Positions 31,775-38,158 of a stretch of DNA of 38,158 nt are shown in pieces; positions within the stretch are counted from its first letter, which is position 1, and every line of letters begins with the position of its first letter. The notes below the pieces were generated by a model. The model searched no databases, was not told where the DNA came from, and saw nothing but the letters and a program-made list of their open reading frames with translations. Source of the DNA: Mycobacterium colombiense (GTDB lineage Bacteria > Actinomycetota > Actinomycetes > Mycobacteriales > Mycobacteriaceae); NCBI RefSeq assembly GCF_003284935.1, contig NZ_QMEV01000050.1, forward strand, positions 1-38,158. The letters run 5' to 3'. The position numbers were made by a program, and so were the translations under genes.

Positions 31775-32235
31775 TGCTGTCGGTCGGCACCCCCGCCCCG
31801 GATTTCACTTTGCGCGACCAGAACCAACAGCGAGTCACGCTGAGCTCCTACCGGAACGCCAAGAACGTGCTGCTGGTCTTCTTCCCCCTGGCGTTCACCG
31901 GGATCTGCCAGGGCGAGCTGGACCTGTTGCGGGACCACCTGCCCGATTTCGAGAACGACGACAGCGCGACGCTGGCCATCTCGGTGGGTCCGCCGCCCAC
32001 ACACCGGGCCTGGTCGCTGGACAGCGGCTTCACGTTCCCGGTGCTGTCAGACTTTTGGCCACACGGCGCGGTCAGCCAGGCCTACGGCGTGTTCAACGAG
32101 GACGCCGGCTACCCCAACCGCGGAACGTTCGTGGTGGACCGGTCCGGCATCATCCGCTTCGCCGAGATGAAACAGCCAGGCGAGTCGCGCGACCAGCGGC
32201 TCTGGACCGACGCGCTGGCGGCCTTGCGGGCCTGA
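31774..32235 (+). CDS. ahpE: One-cysteine peroxiredoxin AhpE
   Basis: A 153-aa peroxiredoxin, the same length as Rv2238c. The peroxidatic cysteine is Cys45 in PLAFTGICQGELD (motif PxxxTxxC), and there is no resolving cysteine, as expected for AhpE. It reduces peroxynitrite and fatty-acid hydroperoxides and is recycled through mycothiol and mycoredoxin-1. The ATG at 31774 overlaps the stop of the DUF3052 gene; the TTG three bases earlier is not needed. The tRNA-Val gene follows 54 nt downstream. Confidence 0.97.
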   Translation: MLSVGTPAPDFTLRDQNQQRVTLSSYRNAKNVLLVFFPLAFTGICQGELDLLRDHLPDFENDDSATLAISVGPPPTHRAWSLDSGFTFPVLSDFWPHGAVSQAYGVFNEDAGYPNRGTFVVDRSGIIRFAEMKQPGESRDQRLWTDALAALRA

Positions 32236-32247
32236 GCGGGTCTGATT

Positions 32248-32277
32248 TTGGGGACTTGGCCGTCGGGCGGGTAGCCT
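32248..32277 (+). promoter_or_regulatory. Candidate promoter of tRNA-Val
   Basis: TTGGGG (32248-32253), an 18-nt spacer and TAGCCT (32272-32277) would start transcription a few bases before the tRNA 5' end at 32290. Confidence 0.4.
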
Positions 32278-32289
32278 GCCCGCAGCGAC

Positions 32290-32364
32290 GGGCGCGTAGC
32301 TCAGTGGTAGAGCTCTGGTTTTACACACCAGCGGTCGGCGGTTCGATACCGTCCGCGCCCACCA
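32290..32364 (+). tRNA. tRNA-Val (anticodon TAC)
   Basis: A complete cloverleaf of 75 nt including an encoded CCA. The acceptor stem GGGCGCG (32290-32296) pairs with CGCGCCC (32354-32360). The D arm is AGCTCAGTGGTAGAGCT. The anticodon stem CTGGT/ACCAG encloses TTTACAC, giving TAC, which reads GTA valine codons. The T arm GGCGG-TTCGATA-CCGTC has one G-U pair. The discriminator is A followed by CCA. Confidence 0.95.
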
Positions 32365-32388
32365 GGATTGGCCGGCGCGACGGCTTCG

Positions 32389-33183
32389 TCAGGCCCGTGC
32401 GCCGCGGACCTTGGTGACGAACGCGGCCCCGAACGCCTTGGCCGAGTACGGGTCTTGGCCGGTGATCAGTTCGCGATCCTCGACGACCTTGCTGCCCATC
32501 GGGAGGGTCGTCTGTTCGACGTTGGCCCCGCGAGACCTCAACAGTTCGGTCGGGTCATCCTTCAGGCGTCCCCTGAAGCGGCGCGCCAACGGGACCGTGG
32601 ACAGCATCGTGTCGACGCCGGTCTTGAAGCAGGTCATCCGGTACCCCTCATACGTCCACTGGCCCTCGAGGGTGGGAGCCGCGGCGAGCGCGGCGGGAGC
32701 GTGACAGATCAGGCCGGTCGGTCGTCGGGCGTCGTGGAAGTGACGGACCAGCGCGCCGAAGTCATCGTTGAGCGCGTCGTCGGCAAAAGCGTCGCGGTGC
32801 AGCAGGTCGACCAGGGGCGCGTGACCGCCCGGCACGAACACGGCGTCAAACCCGTCCAGGCGCTGGGCGTCATGGCCGATCTCTTCGAGTTTGGCCGGCG
32901 CGGCCAGACCGAGCTCGAGAAGCTCCCGATAGCTGCTCAACGCGGCGTCACGCCTTCTGCGCGAGCCGGCGAAGTACATCAGGCTGCATGAGGTGCCGTC
33001 GATGACGGGAGCCCGCGCGCCCGGGGTGGCGAAGGCAAGCTCGAACCCGGCCTGGCGCATCGCGTCGGTCGGTTCGATCAGCTCACCGAGGTAAGTGCCG
33101 GTCAGCTCGCTGCGGCCGTTCCGTAGCGGAATCCGGTCGGCCGCGGAGACCACCACCAGAACGCGCGGCGCCGTCGTTGTCAT
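32389..33183 (-). CDS. DJ-1/PfpI-family protein (Hsp31/glyoxalase III-like)
   Basis: A 264-aa cytosolic protein of the class I glutamine-amidotransferase-like fold. FVPGGHAP (117-123) and GLICHAPAA, with the nucleophile elbow Cys160-His161, are the DJ-1/PfpI hallmarks. The long cap-like insertion (SCSLMYFAGSRRRRDAALSS) and the size resemble Hsp31-type glyoxalase III enzymes, which remove methylglyoxal without a cofactor. Chaperone or deglycase roles are possible alternatives. GAGGGGA precedes the ATG. It is convergent with the tRNA and divergent from the epoxide hydrolase. I do not recall a counterpart here in M. tuberculosis. Confidence 0.85.
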   Translation of the reverse strand: MTTTAPRVLVVVSAADRIPLRNGRSELTGTYLGELIEPTDAMRQAGFELAFATPGARAPVIDGTSCSLMYFAGSRRRRDAALSSYRELLELGLAAPAKLEEIGHDAQRLDGFDAVFVPGGHAPLVDLLHRDAFADDALNDDFGALVRHFHDARRPTGLICHAPAALAAAPTLEGQWTYEGYRMTCFKTGVDTMLSTVPLARRFRGRLKDDPTELLRSRGANVEQTTLPMGSKVVEDRELITGQDPYSAKAFGAAFVTKVRGARA

Positions 33184-33322
33184 CGGGGAATCCCCTCACT
33201 GTTGCCATCGGTGTTCTCGCGCCTTGGCAGCGATACCCGCCAGCGGGGTGCGGCAATCGGCGCCGGGCGGCGGGGAAGACCCCGCGCGCCGCCGGTGCCC
33301 GCCCCGGCGGCACTATGAACGC

Positions 33323-34441
33323 GTGAAGCCGTTCCGCATCGACGTTTCCGACGAGGTTCTCGACGACCTGCGAGCGCGGCTGGCCCGCACGCGGTGGCCC
33401 GAGGCCGAATGCGTGGCCGACTGGAGCCAGGGCGTGCCGCTGGCCTACACCCGCGAGCTGGCCGACTACTGGGCGACCGACTACGACTGGCGCTCGCGGG
33501 AGGCCGCGCTCAACCGCTTCGATCAGTTCACCACCGAAATCGACGGCCTGGATATCCATTTCGTCCACCAGCGCTCGCCGCACGCCGATGCCTTCCCGCT
33601 GGTGATCACGCACGGCTGGCCGGGCTCAATTGTGGAGTTCCACAAGGTGATCGAGCCGTTGACCAACCCCGCGTCCGGCCGGGCCGAGGACGCCTTCCAT
33701 GTCGTGTGTCCGTCGTTGCCCGGCTACGGCTTCTCCGGAAAACCCACGGCCACCGGCTGGGGCGTGGAAAAGATCGCGGACGCCTGGGAAACGCTGATGC
33801 TGCGGTTGGGCTACGAGCGCTACGGCGCCCAGGGCGGCGACTGGGGTGCCGCGGTCACCACCCAGATCGGCCGCAACGTCGGCCACTGCGTGGCCATCCA
33901 CCTGAACATGCCGATCGGTAGGCCCACCAAGGAGTCGCTGGCGAATCCCACCGAGGAGGAACAACGCGCGCTCGCCGCGCTGGCCAACCACCGCAAGTGG
34001 GGCACCGGTTATTCCAAGCAGCAGTCCACCCGTCCCCAGACCCTGGGCTACGGCCTGGCCGATTCACCCGTGGGACAGCTGGCCTGGATCGTCGAAAAGT
34101 TCTGGGACTGGGCGGATTGCGACGGGCACCCCGAGAACGCGCTCAGCCGCGACGAACTGCTCGACAACGTGATGGTCTACTGGGTGACCAATACCGCCAC
34201 GTCCTCGGCCCGCCTGTACTGGGAGAGCTTCGCGGGCTTCGGCGGCGGGGACCGCGTCGAATTGCCCACGGGCGTCGCGGCTTTCCCCGAGGAACTGCTC
34301 AAGGCGCCGCGCGCCTGGTGCGAACCCGTCTACAACATCGCCCACTGGACGGACATGCCACACGGCGGGCATTTCGCGGCGTTCGAACAACCGGAGCTGT
34401 TCGTCGAGGATGTGCGCGCGTTCTTCGCGACGGTGCGCTGA
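33323..34441 (+). CDS. Epoxide hydrolase (EHN domain plus alpha/beta hydrolase)
   Basis: A 372-aa microsomal-type epoxide hydrolase. Residues 1-110 form the EHN lid domain (FRIDVSDEVLDDLRARLART, then DYWATDYDWRSREAALNRF). The catalytic core has HGWPGS (97-102) as oxyanion loop, the nucleophile Asp173 in GGDWGA, and the general-base His in PHGGHFAAFE near the C-terminus. It opens epoxides to diols, typically for lipid or xenobiotic detoxification. The GTG at 33323 is chosen because homologues begin KPFRI; the frame upstream to 33095 overlaps the divergent gene and lacks homology. Confidence 0.9.
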   Translation: MKPFRIDVSDEVLDDLRARLARTRWPEAECVADWSQGVPLAYTRELADYWATDYDWRSREAALNRFDQFTTEIDGLDIHFVHQRSPHADAFPLVITHGWPGSIVEFHKVIEPLTNPASGRAEDAFHVVCPSLPGYGFSGKPTATGWGVEKIADAWETLMLRLGYERYGAQGGDWGAAVTTQIGRNVGHCVAIHLNMPIGRPTKESLANPTEEEQRALAALANHRKWGTGYSKQQSTRPQTLGYGLADSPVGQLAWIVEKFWDWADCDGHPENALSRDELLDNVMVYWVTNTATSSARLYWESFAGFGGGDRVELPTGVAAFPEELLKAPRAWCEPVYNIAHWTDMPHGGHFAAFEQPELFVEDVRAFFATVR

Positions 34442-34446
34442 GCCGA

Positions 34447-34842
34447 TCAGCCAGGCGGCGCGAAGAACTCGAGCGCGATGCCGTCAGGGTCGCGAAAACT
34501 CAACCCCGAGCCGTAGGGCGCATCCACGATGCCGCCGTGCTCGATGCCCAGTTCGCCCAGCCGGTCCACCCAGCCCTGTAATTCGGCGCGGCTCGCGCAC
34601 CCGAAGCCGACGTGGTCGAGCCCGACGCGGTGCTCGCTGAACGTTTCGTCGGGCGCCGGGCGGTCGTGCTGGTGAATGCCGAACACGGTGCCGCCGTCGA
34701 GCATCCACACCTGGTGGTGAAATCCGGCGTCAGTGTGCTCGTCGAGGATCGGGTCGGTGCCGAGCAGGCTGCGATACCACGGGCCGCTGATCGCGATGTC
34801 GCGCACCGTGACCGCGACGTGGTTGAGCGCTGGAAAGGTCAT
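34447..34842 (-). CDS. VOC-family (glyoxalase/bleomycin-resistance fold) protein
   Basis: A 131-aa protein with two beta-alpha-beta-beta-beta modules. His8 (LNHVAVTV), the His in VGLDHVGFGC and the Glu in GIALEFFAP are in the positions that bind the metal in glyoxalase I and extradiol dioxygenases. SGLSFRDPDGIALEF is the family's C-terminal signature. The substrate is not evident. The ATG has no Shine-Dalgarno, but TAGCGT lies 6 nt upstream, as in leaderless genes. It ends 5 nt from the convergent epoxide hydrolase. Confidence 0.85.
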   Translation of the reverse strand: MTFPALNHVAVTVRDIAISGPWYRSLLGTDPILDEHTDAGFHHQVWMLDGGTVFGIHQHDRPAPDETFSEHRVGLDHVGFGCASRAELQGWVDRLGELGIEHGGIVDAPYGSGLSFRDPDGIALEFFAPPG

Positions 34843-34848
34843 GGGCCG

Positions 34849-34854
34849 ACGCTA
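34849..34854 (-). promoter_or_regulatory. -10 hexamer of a leaderless promoter (VOC gene)
   Basis: TAGCGT on the minus strand ends 6 nt before the ATG at 34842. Confidence 0.45.
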
Positions 34855-34944
34855 GTCCGCTTTGCGGCGTTTGCCGACCATCGGCCGCTTCATCGTGGAC
34901 TTGGCTCGACGGCCTCATGGGTTCCGGTATGAGACGCTGCCGGG

Positions 34945-35901
34945 GTGGTTGCGACGAGGACCCGGATCGCGGGCGTGGCGATCGGCTACCTCGCCGACCG
35001 CGCGCTCGGCGACCCGCGGTGGGGCCATCCGGTCGCGCTGTTCGGTCGAGCCGCCGCCGCGCTGGAGAGCGTGAGCTACCGCGACAGCCGGTTCGCCGGC
35101 GCGGTCCATGTCGGCGCGCTGGTCGCGGCGGTGGGCCCGCTCGGGCTGGTGGTGCAACGCGCCGCCGATCGGCGCGGCCGGGCGTGGTCGATCGCGGCGA
35201 TCGCGGCCGCCACCTGGGTGTCGCTGGGGGGAACCTCGTTGGCGCGCACCGGCCTGCGGATGTCGGAACTGCTGGAACGCGGTGACGTCGACGCCGCGCG
35301 CGGGCTGCTGCCGTCGCTGTGTGGGCGCGATCCGGCGTCGTTGGACACCGCCGGCCTGACCCGCGCGTCGCTGGAATCGATCGCCGAGAACACCTCCGAT
35401 GCCCAGGTGGCGCCGCTGCTGTGCGCGGCGGCCGGTGGCGTGCCCGCGGTGCTGGCGTATCGCGGGATCAACACCCTGGACTCGATGATCGGATATCGTT
35501 CGCCGCGCTACCTCCGATTCGGTTGGGCCGCAGCGAGATTGGATGATGTAGCCAATTACGTTGCCGCGCGGGTGACCGCGTCGCTGGCGGTGCTGCTGGC
35601 GCCGCTGGCCGGTGGATCACCGTCCGGCGCGGCGCGGGCCTGGCGCCGCGATGCCGCCCGTCACCCCAGCCCCAACGCCGGTGTCGTCGAGGCGGCCTTC
35701 GCCGGGGCGCTGGGCGTGCGCCTGGGCGGTCCTACGCAATACCGCCATGAGCTGCAGATCCGGCCCACGCTCGGCGACGGCCGGCCGCCGGCGGTGACCG
35801 ACCTGCGGCGCGCGGTGCTGCTGTCGTCGCTGGTGCAGGCGGGCGCCGCGGTGCTGGCCGGGCTGGCGCTTTACCTGACGGGTTACCGCCGCCGCCCGTA
35901 G
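34945..35901 (+). CDS. cobD: Adenosylcobinamide-phosphate synthase CobD
   Basis: A 318-aa integral membrane protein of the CobD/CbiB family, the Rv2236c counterpart. It attaches the aminopropanol arm to adenosylcobyric acid in cobalamin synthesis. Family blocks are GYLADRALGDPRWGHPVALFG at the start, SIAENTSDAQVAPLL, and RGINTLDSMIGYRSPRYLRFGWAAARLDDVANYVAAR, with hydrophobic segments between. The GTG start at 34945 lacks a clear ribosome site. Its last 19 nt overlap tail-to-tail with the SURF1 gene. The partial cobC at the window edge belongs to the same pathway. Confidence 0.93.
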   Translation: MVATRTRIAGVAIGYLADRALGDPRWGHPVALFGRAAAALESVSYRDSRFAGAVHVGALVAAVGPLGLVVQRAADRRGRAWSIAAIAAATWVSLGGTSLARTGLRMSELLERGDVDAARGLLPSLCGRDPASLDTAGLTRASLESIAENTSDAQVAPLLCAAAGGVPAVLAYRGINTLDSMIGYRSPRYLRFGWAAARLDDVANYVAARVTASLAVLLAPLAGGSPSGAARAWRRDAARHPSPNAGVVEAAFAGALGVRLGGPTQYRHELQIRPTLGDGRPPAVTDLRRAVLLSSLVQAGAAVLAGLALYLTGYRRRP

Positions 35902-36722
35902 CGGTCGGCGAGTTTGGCTTCGACCGTCTGCGGTGCGTCCGGGGTGGGCGCCGTCTCGCCGGCCGTGGCCGGACGCTGTTGCTTCTCCTGGCGGCGGGCC
36001 CGGATCTCGGAGTAGGCGAAGTAGCCCAACCCGATCGGGGCGAGGATGCCGAACGCGATCCACTGGATGCCGTAGGACAAAAACGGGCCGGCGTCCAGCG
36101 CGGGCACGCCGACCACGCCGAGCCCGCCGGGCTGGCCGTCGACCAGCTGCAGGTAGGACCCGGCCAGCGGGACCTTGGTGAGCACCGCGACTTGTTCGGT
36201 GTCGATCGAATACACCTGCTGCACACCGTCTCCCACGAACGGATCCTTGTTCACCGCGGCGGCCTCGGAGTTGCGCAACCGCGCCGTGATGGTCACCGGC
36301 TGGGCGGGTGGGCGCGGGATCGGCGGGACGTGCGAGCCTTCCAATGGGCGCACATAGCCGCGGTCGACCAGCACGGTGGGCCCGCCGTCGACGACGAACG
36401 GCGCCAGCACCTCGAACGCCGGCTTCGAGTCGATCACCCGCAGGCGGGCCAGCACCTGCACGTCGGGCAGGTAGCGCCCGGTCGCGGTGACCTGGCGCCA
36501 CTGCGCACCGGGAGCCGCCGAATTCTGCTGCGGCAGCAGGGTTTTCAGCGGAACTGGTGGGGTGTTCAGCGAGGATTCGATCTGGTGGTTCTCCTGCGAG
36601 GTCCTGTTGTGCTTGCCCAGCTGCCAGGGGGCGAGCACGGTGAAGCACAGGTAGGCGAAGGCGACCACCACCACCGCCAGCGCTATCCAGCCGGGGCGCA
36701 GCAGAAAGGCCAGCCGGCGCAT
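35883..36722 (-). CDS. SURF1-family membrane protein
   Basis: A 279-aa membrane protein, the Rv2235 counterpart. It has the SURF1 layout: an N-terminal helix (about 12-35) ending in the conserved APWQLGKHNRT, a large outside domain with VDRGYVRP and GQPGGLGVVGVPALDAGPFLSYGIQW, and a C-terminal helix leading to SEIRARR. SURF1 proteins assist assembly of cytochrome c oxidase, probably in heme a handling. The ATG at 36722 overlaps the ptpA stop (TGATG); a TTG codon just before it is an unlikely start. The C-terminal 60 residues are charged and Pro-rich. Confidence 0.9.
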   Translation of the reverse strand: MRRLAFLLRPGWIALAVVVVAFAYLCFTVLAPWQLGKHNRTSQENHQIESSLNTPPVPLKTLLPQQNSAAPGAQWRQVTATGRYLPDVQVLARLRVIDSKPAFEVLAPFVVDGGPTVLVDRGYVRPLEGSHVPPIPRPPAQPVTITARLRNSEAAAVNKDPFVGDGVQQVYSIDTEQVAVLTKVPLAGSYLQLVDGQPGGLGVVGVPALDAGPFLSYGIQWIAFGILAPIGLGYFAYSEIRARRQEKQQRPATAGETAPTPDAPQTVEAKLADRYGRRR

Positions 36723-37219
36723 CAAGGCGATCCGTTCTGCGCGAGCCGTTCGTCGACCCAGTCATGCAGGCCCGGCAGCGCGGCCTCGATGACGGTGTAG
36801 GTGCGTTCGAAGTCTTTCGCGTCGCCGTAGTAGGGATCGTCGACGTCGGGGGTGTGGGCACCGGTGCGCGGATCGAAGGACCGCAGCATCCGGACGCGGT
36901 CGTCGTCGGCGCCCAGGTGCCGCAGCATCCGGGCGTGGTTGCGGTCCAGGGCCACCACCAGGTCCGCGCCCAGGTGCTCGGCGTCGACCTGCGCGGCGCG
37001 GTGCTCGCAGGCGTAGCCGTGGGCGCGCAGCACGTCGACGGCGCGCTCGTCGGCGCACTCGCCGACATGCCAGTTGCCGGTGCCGGCGCTGCTGACCCGC
37101 ACCGCGTCGGCCAGCCCGCGCCGGCGCAGTTGGTCGGCGAACATCTTCTCGGCCATCACCGAACGGCAGATGTTGCCGGTGCACACGAACGTCACGTGCA
37201 GCCGCTCACGCTCAGACAC
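36722..37219 (-). CDS. ptpA: Low-molecular-weight protein tyrosine phosphatase PtpA
   Basis: A 165-aa phosphatase. CTGNICRS (Cys13 to Ser20) is the C(X5)R(S/T) loop, with Cys13 as nucleophile and Arg19 binding phosphate. The general acid is Asp128 in VDDPYYG, and Tyr130-Tyr131 correspond to the pair phosphorylated in M. tuberculosis PtpA. In pathogens it is secreted into macrophages and blocks phagosome acidification; whether it does so here depends on the species. The GTG start overlaps the ptkA end by 8 nt, and its stop overlaps the SURF1 start. Confidence 0.95.
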   Translation of the reverse strand: MSERERLHVTFVCTGNICRSVMAEKMFADQLRRRGLADAVRVSSAGTGNWHVGECADERAVDVLRAHGYACEHRAAQVDAEHLGADLVVALDRNHARMLRHLGADDDRVRMLRSFDPRTGAHTPDVDDPYYGDAKDFERTYTVIEAALPGLHDWVDERLAQNGSP

Positions 37220-37922
37220 CCAGCGCCCTCCGTAGTTCGTCGATGGTCGAGGCGTGCGTCACGCCGGACTCGGCCGCGCTTCCGGCGGCGCGGTCGGGAA
37301 AGTCGGCCTTGCCGTAGCCCCAGCCGACGACCACGGTGTCGATGCCGTGTGCGGCCGCGCCGTGCACGTCGTGGCTGCGGTCACCGACCATCAGGACCCG
37401 CTCGGGCAGCGGCTCGAGCTGCGACAGGGCGTGCGCGAGCACCTCGACTTTGGCCTTGCGCGCGCCGTCGGGACTCGCGCCGGCGATGACCTCGAAATGC
37501 TGGTCGAGCCCGAAATGGGCGAGGATGCGCCGCGCCGTCGTCTCCAGCTTGGAGGTGGCCACCGCCAGCCGGACGCCGGCGGCGCGCAGATCCACCAGCA
37601 GCGCCTCGATCCCGTCGAACAGCGCGTTCATCGCCCAGCCGCGGGCGCCGTACTCGGCGCGAAAGGCCGCGATCGCCTTCTCGGCGTCGTCGCCGAGGTC
37701 CATGGCCCGGAAGGTGTCGTCCATCGGCGGGCCGACGATCTGCGCGACGAGGTCGCCGGGCGGCACGGGAGCGCCGATGTGGTCGAGCGCATGCAGGAAG
37801 CTGGCGACGATCCCCTCCGCGGAGTCGGTCAGGGTGCCGTCGAGATCGAAGATCACCAGCTGCGCCGCCGCGGGGGCGGTGGCGTTCGGGGCCTGCCGAT
37901 CGGCTGACGTTGTGCCTGTCAC
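37212..37922 (-). CDS. ptkA: HAD-fold protein tyrosine kinase PtkA
   Basis: A 236-aa haloacid-dehalogenase-fold protein matching Rv2232. FDLDGTLTDS (Asp26, Asp28) is HAD motif I, AVATSK motif II, and MVGDRSHDVHGAAAHG motif IV. In M. tuberculosis it autophosphorylates and phosphorylates PtpA, an unusual kinase activity for a HAD fold. M. tuberculosis PtkA has a disordered N-terminal arm of some 55 extra residues that is absent here: an in-frame stop lies about 80 nt upstream with no start codon before the GTG at 37922. Simple phosphoglycolate-phosphatase activity is the alternative. Confidence 0.88.
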   Translation of the reverse strand: MTGTTSADRQAPNATAPAAAQLVIFDLDGTLTDSAEGIVASFLHALDHIGAPVPPGDLVAQIVGPPMDDTFRAMDLGDDAEKAIAAFRAEYGARGWAMNALFDGIEALLVDLRAAGVRLAVATSKLETTARRILAHFGLDQHFEVIAGASPDGARKAKVEVLAHALSQLEPLPERVLMVGDRSHDVHGAAAHGIDTVVVGWGYGKADFPDRAAGSAAESGVTHASTIDELRRALGV

Positions 37923-37990
37923 CTCACCATTGTCCTCGATGGGTGCGGCCGGGTGTGACGGTGTTGCTCCGGCCGGCCCGCGGGGCGCAC

Positions 37991-37996
37991 TAGTGT
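37991..37996 (+). promoter_or_regulatory. -10 hexamer of a leaderless promoter (cobC)
   Basis: TAGTGT ends 7 nt before the ATG at 38004, with no ribosome site. Confidence 0.45.
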
Positions 37997-38003
37997 TTCA
38001 CGG

Positions 38004-38158
38004 ATGGCGAGTCTGAACCTGAGCCCGCCTGCGGCGCGCTACCACGGCGATCAGGCCGTCGCGCCGGGGATGCTCGATTTCGCCGTCAACGTCCGGCACG
38101 GCCAACCGCCGCAGTGGCTGCTGCGCCGGCTGGCCGAGCGGCTGCCCGATCTGGCGCG
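38004..38158 (+). CDS. cobC: CobC-like aminotransferase, N-terminal part
   Basis: The first 51 codons of a gene that runs off the right edge. The start MASLNLSPPAARYHGDQAVA and the following GMLDFAVNVRHGQPPQWLLR match the N-terminus of the class I/II aminotransferase annotated as CobC (Rv2231c), a PLP enzyme thought to decarboxylate threonine phosphate for the cobalamin aminopropanol arm, the substrate used by CobD. The PLP lysine is outside the window. It is divergent from ptkA across 81 nt. Confidence 0.8.
   Translation, partial: MASLNLSPPAARYHGDQAVAPGMLDFAVNVRHGQPPQWLLRRLAERLPDLA

Noticed and set aside
33185..33195. The 11-nt palindrome GGGGAATCCCC before the DJ-1 gene as an operator
   Set aside because: It overlaps the ribosome site and is short enough to arise by chance in GC-rich DNA; there is no second copy nearby.
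32341..34944. A genomic island with attachment sites at tRNA-Val
   Set aside because: I found no second copy of the tRNA 3' end by eye and no integrase or transposase; only the gene content hints at an insertion.

Overview
The window is chromosomal DNA of a mycobacterium, most likely a slow grower close to the M. tuberculosis / M. avium branch. The evidence is the very GC-rich codon use, the FAS-II mycolate operon (mabR, fabD, acpM, kasA, kasB, accD6), mycothiol enzymology (mscR, ahpE), CYP124 and the ptkA-ptpA pair. The order follows, in inverted orientation, the M. tuberculosis stretch from about Rv2266 down to Rv2231c, with several genes added or swapped. The species cannot be fixed from the sequence alone.

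Layout. 1-8245 is a lipid/redox accessory stretch: the start of a secreted protein, a small 80-aa protein behind a SigF-type promoter, a Baeyer-Villiger-type flavin monooxygenase, a secreted Cys-rich protein, an NTF2-like protein, an MmpS-like secreted protein followed by CYP124, a dihydrodipicolinate-reductase-like oxidoreductase, and a membrane protein with an Hsp70-like ATPase domain. 8246-13498 holds an acidic disordered protein, a SABATH carboxyl methyltransferase, the coupled pair mscR plus metallo-beta-lactamase hydrolase, and divergently a methyltransferase coupled to a serine-hydrolase/beta-lactamase-like protein. 13650-18928 holds a DUF3145 protein, then a diacylglycerol kinase and an alkyl-DHAP-synthase-like flavoenzyme, divergent from a TetR regulator and glpD1. 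A flavin aromatic hydroxylase (19022-20569) sits between glpD1 and accD6.

20631-30495 is the core: accD6, kasB, kasA, acpM and fabD read leftward from one promoter with recognisable operator dyads, preceded by the activator mabR and by aceE (pyruvate dehydrogenase E1). 30680-32364 reads rightward: a lipoprotein, a DUF3052 protein, ahpE and tRNA-Val(TAC). Three detoxification-type genes follow (DJ-1/PfpI, epoxide hydrolase, VOC protein). The window closes with cobD, a SURF1 protein, ptpA, ptkA and the start of cobC.

No intergenic stretch exceeds 300 bases. I found no insertion sequence, prophage, integrase or CRISPR. At least eight genes have a TANNNT hexamer 6-8 nt before the start codon and no Shine-Dalgarno, the signature of leaderless mycobacterial transcripts. 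Convergent gene ends are closed by strong hairpins, one of about 28 bp. The most interesting leads are a possible ether-glycerolipid module (15193-18928), a candidate S-formylmycothiol hydrolase coupled to mscR, the SigF-type promoter on the small protein, and a hairpin covering the ribosome site of the acidic protein.
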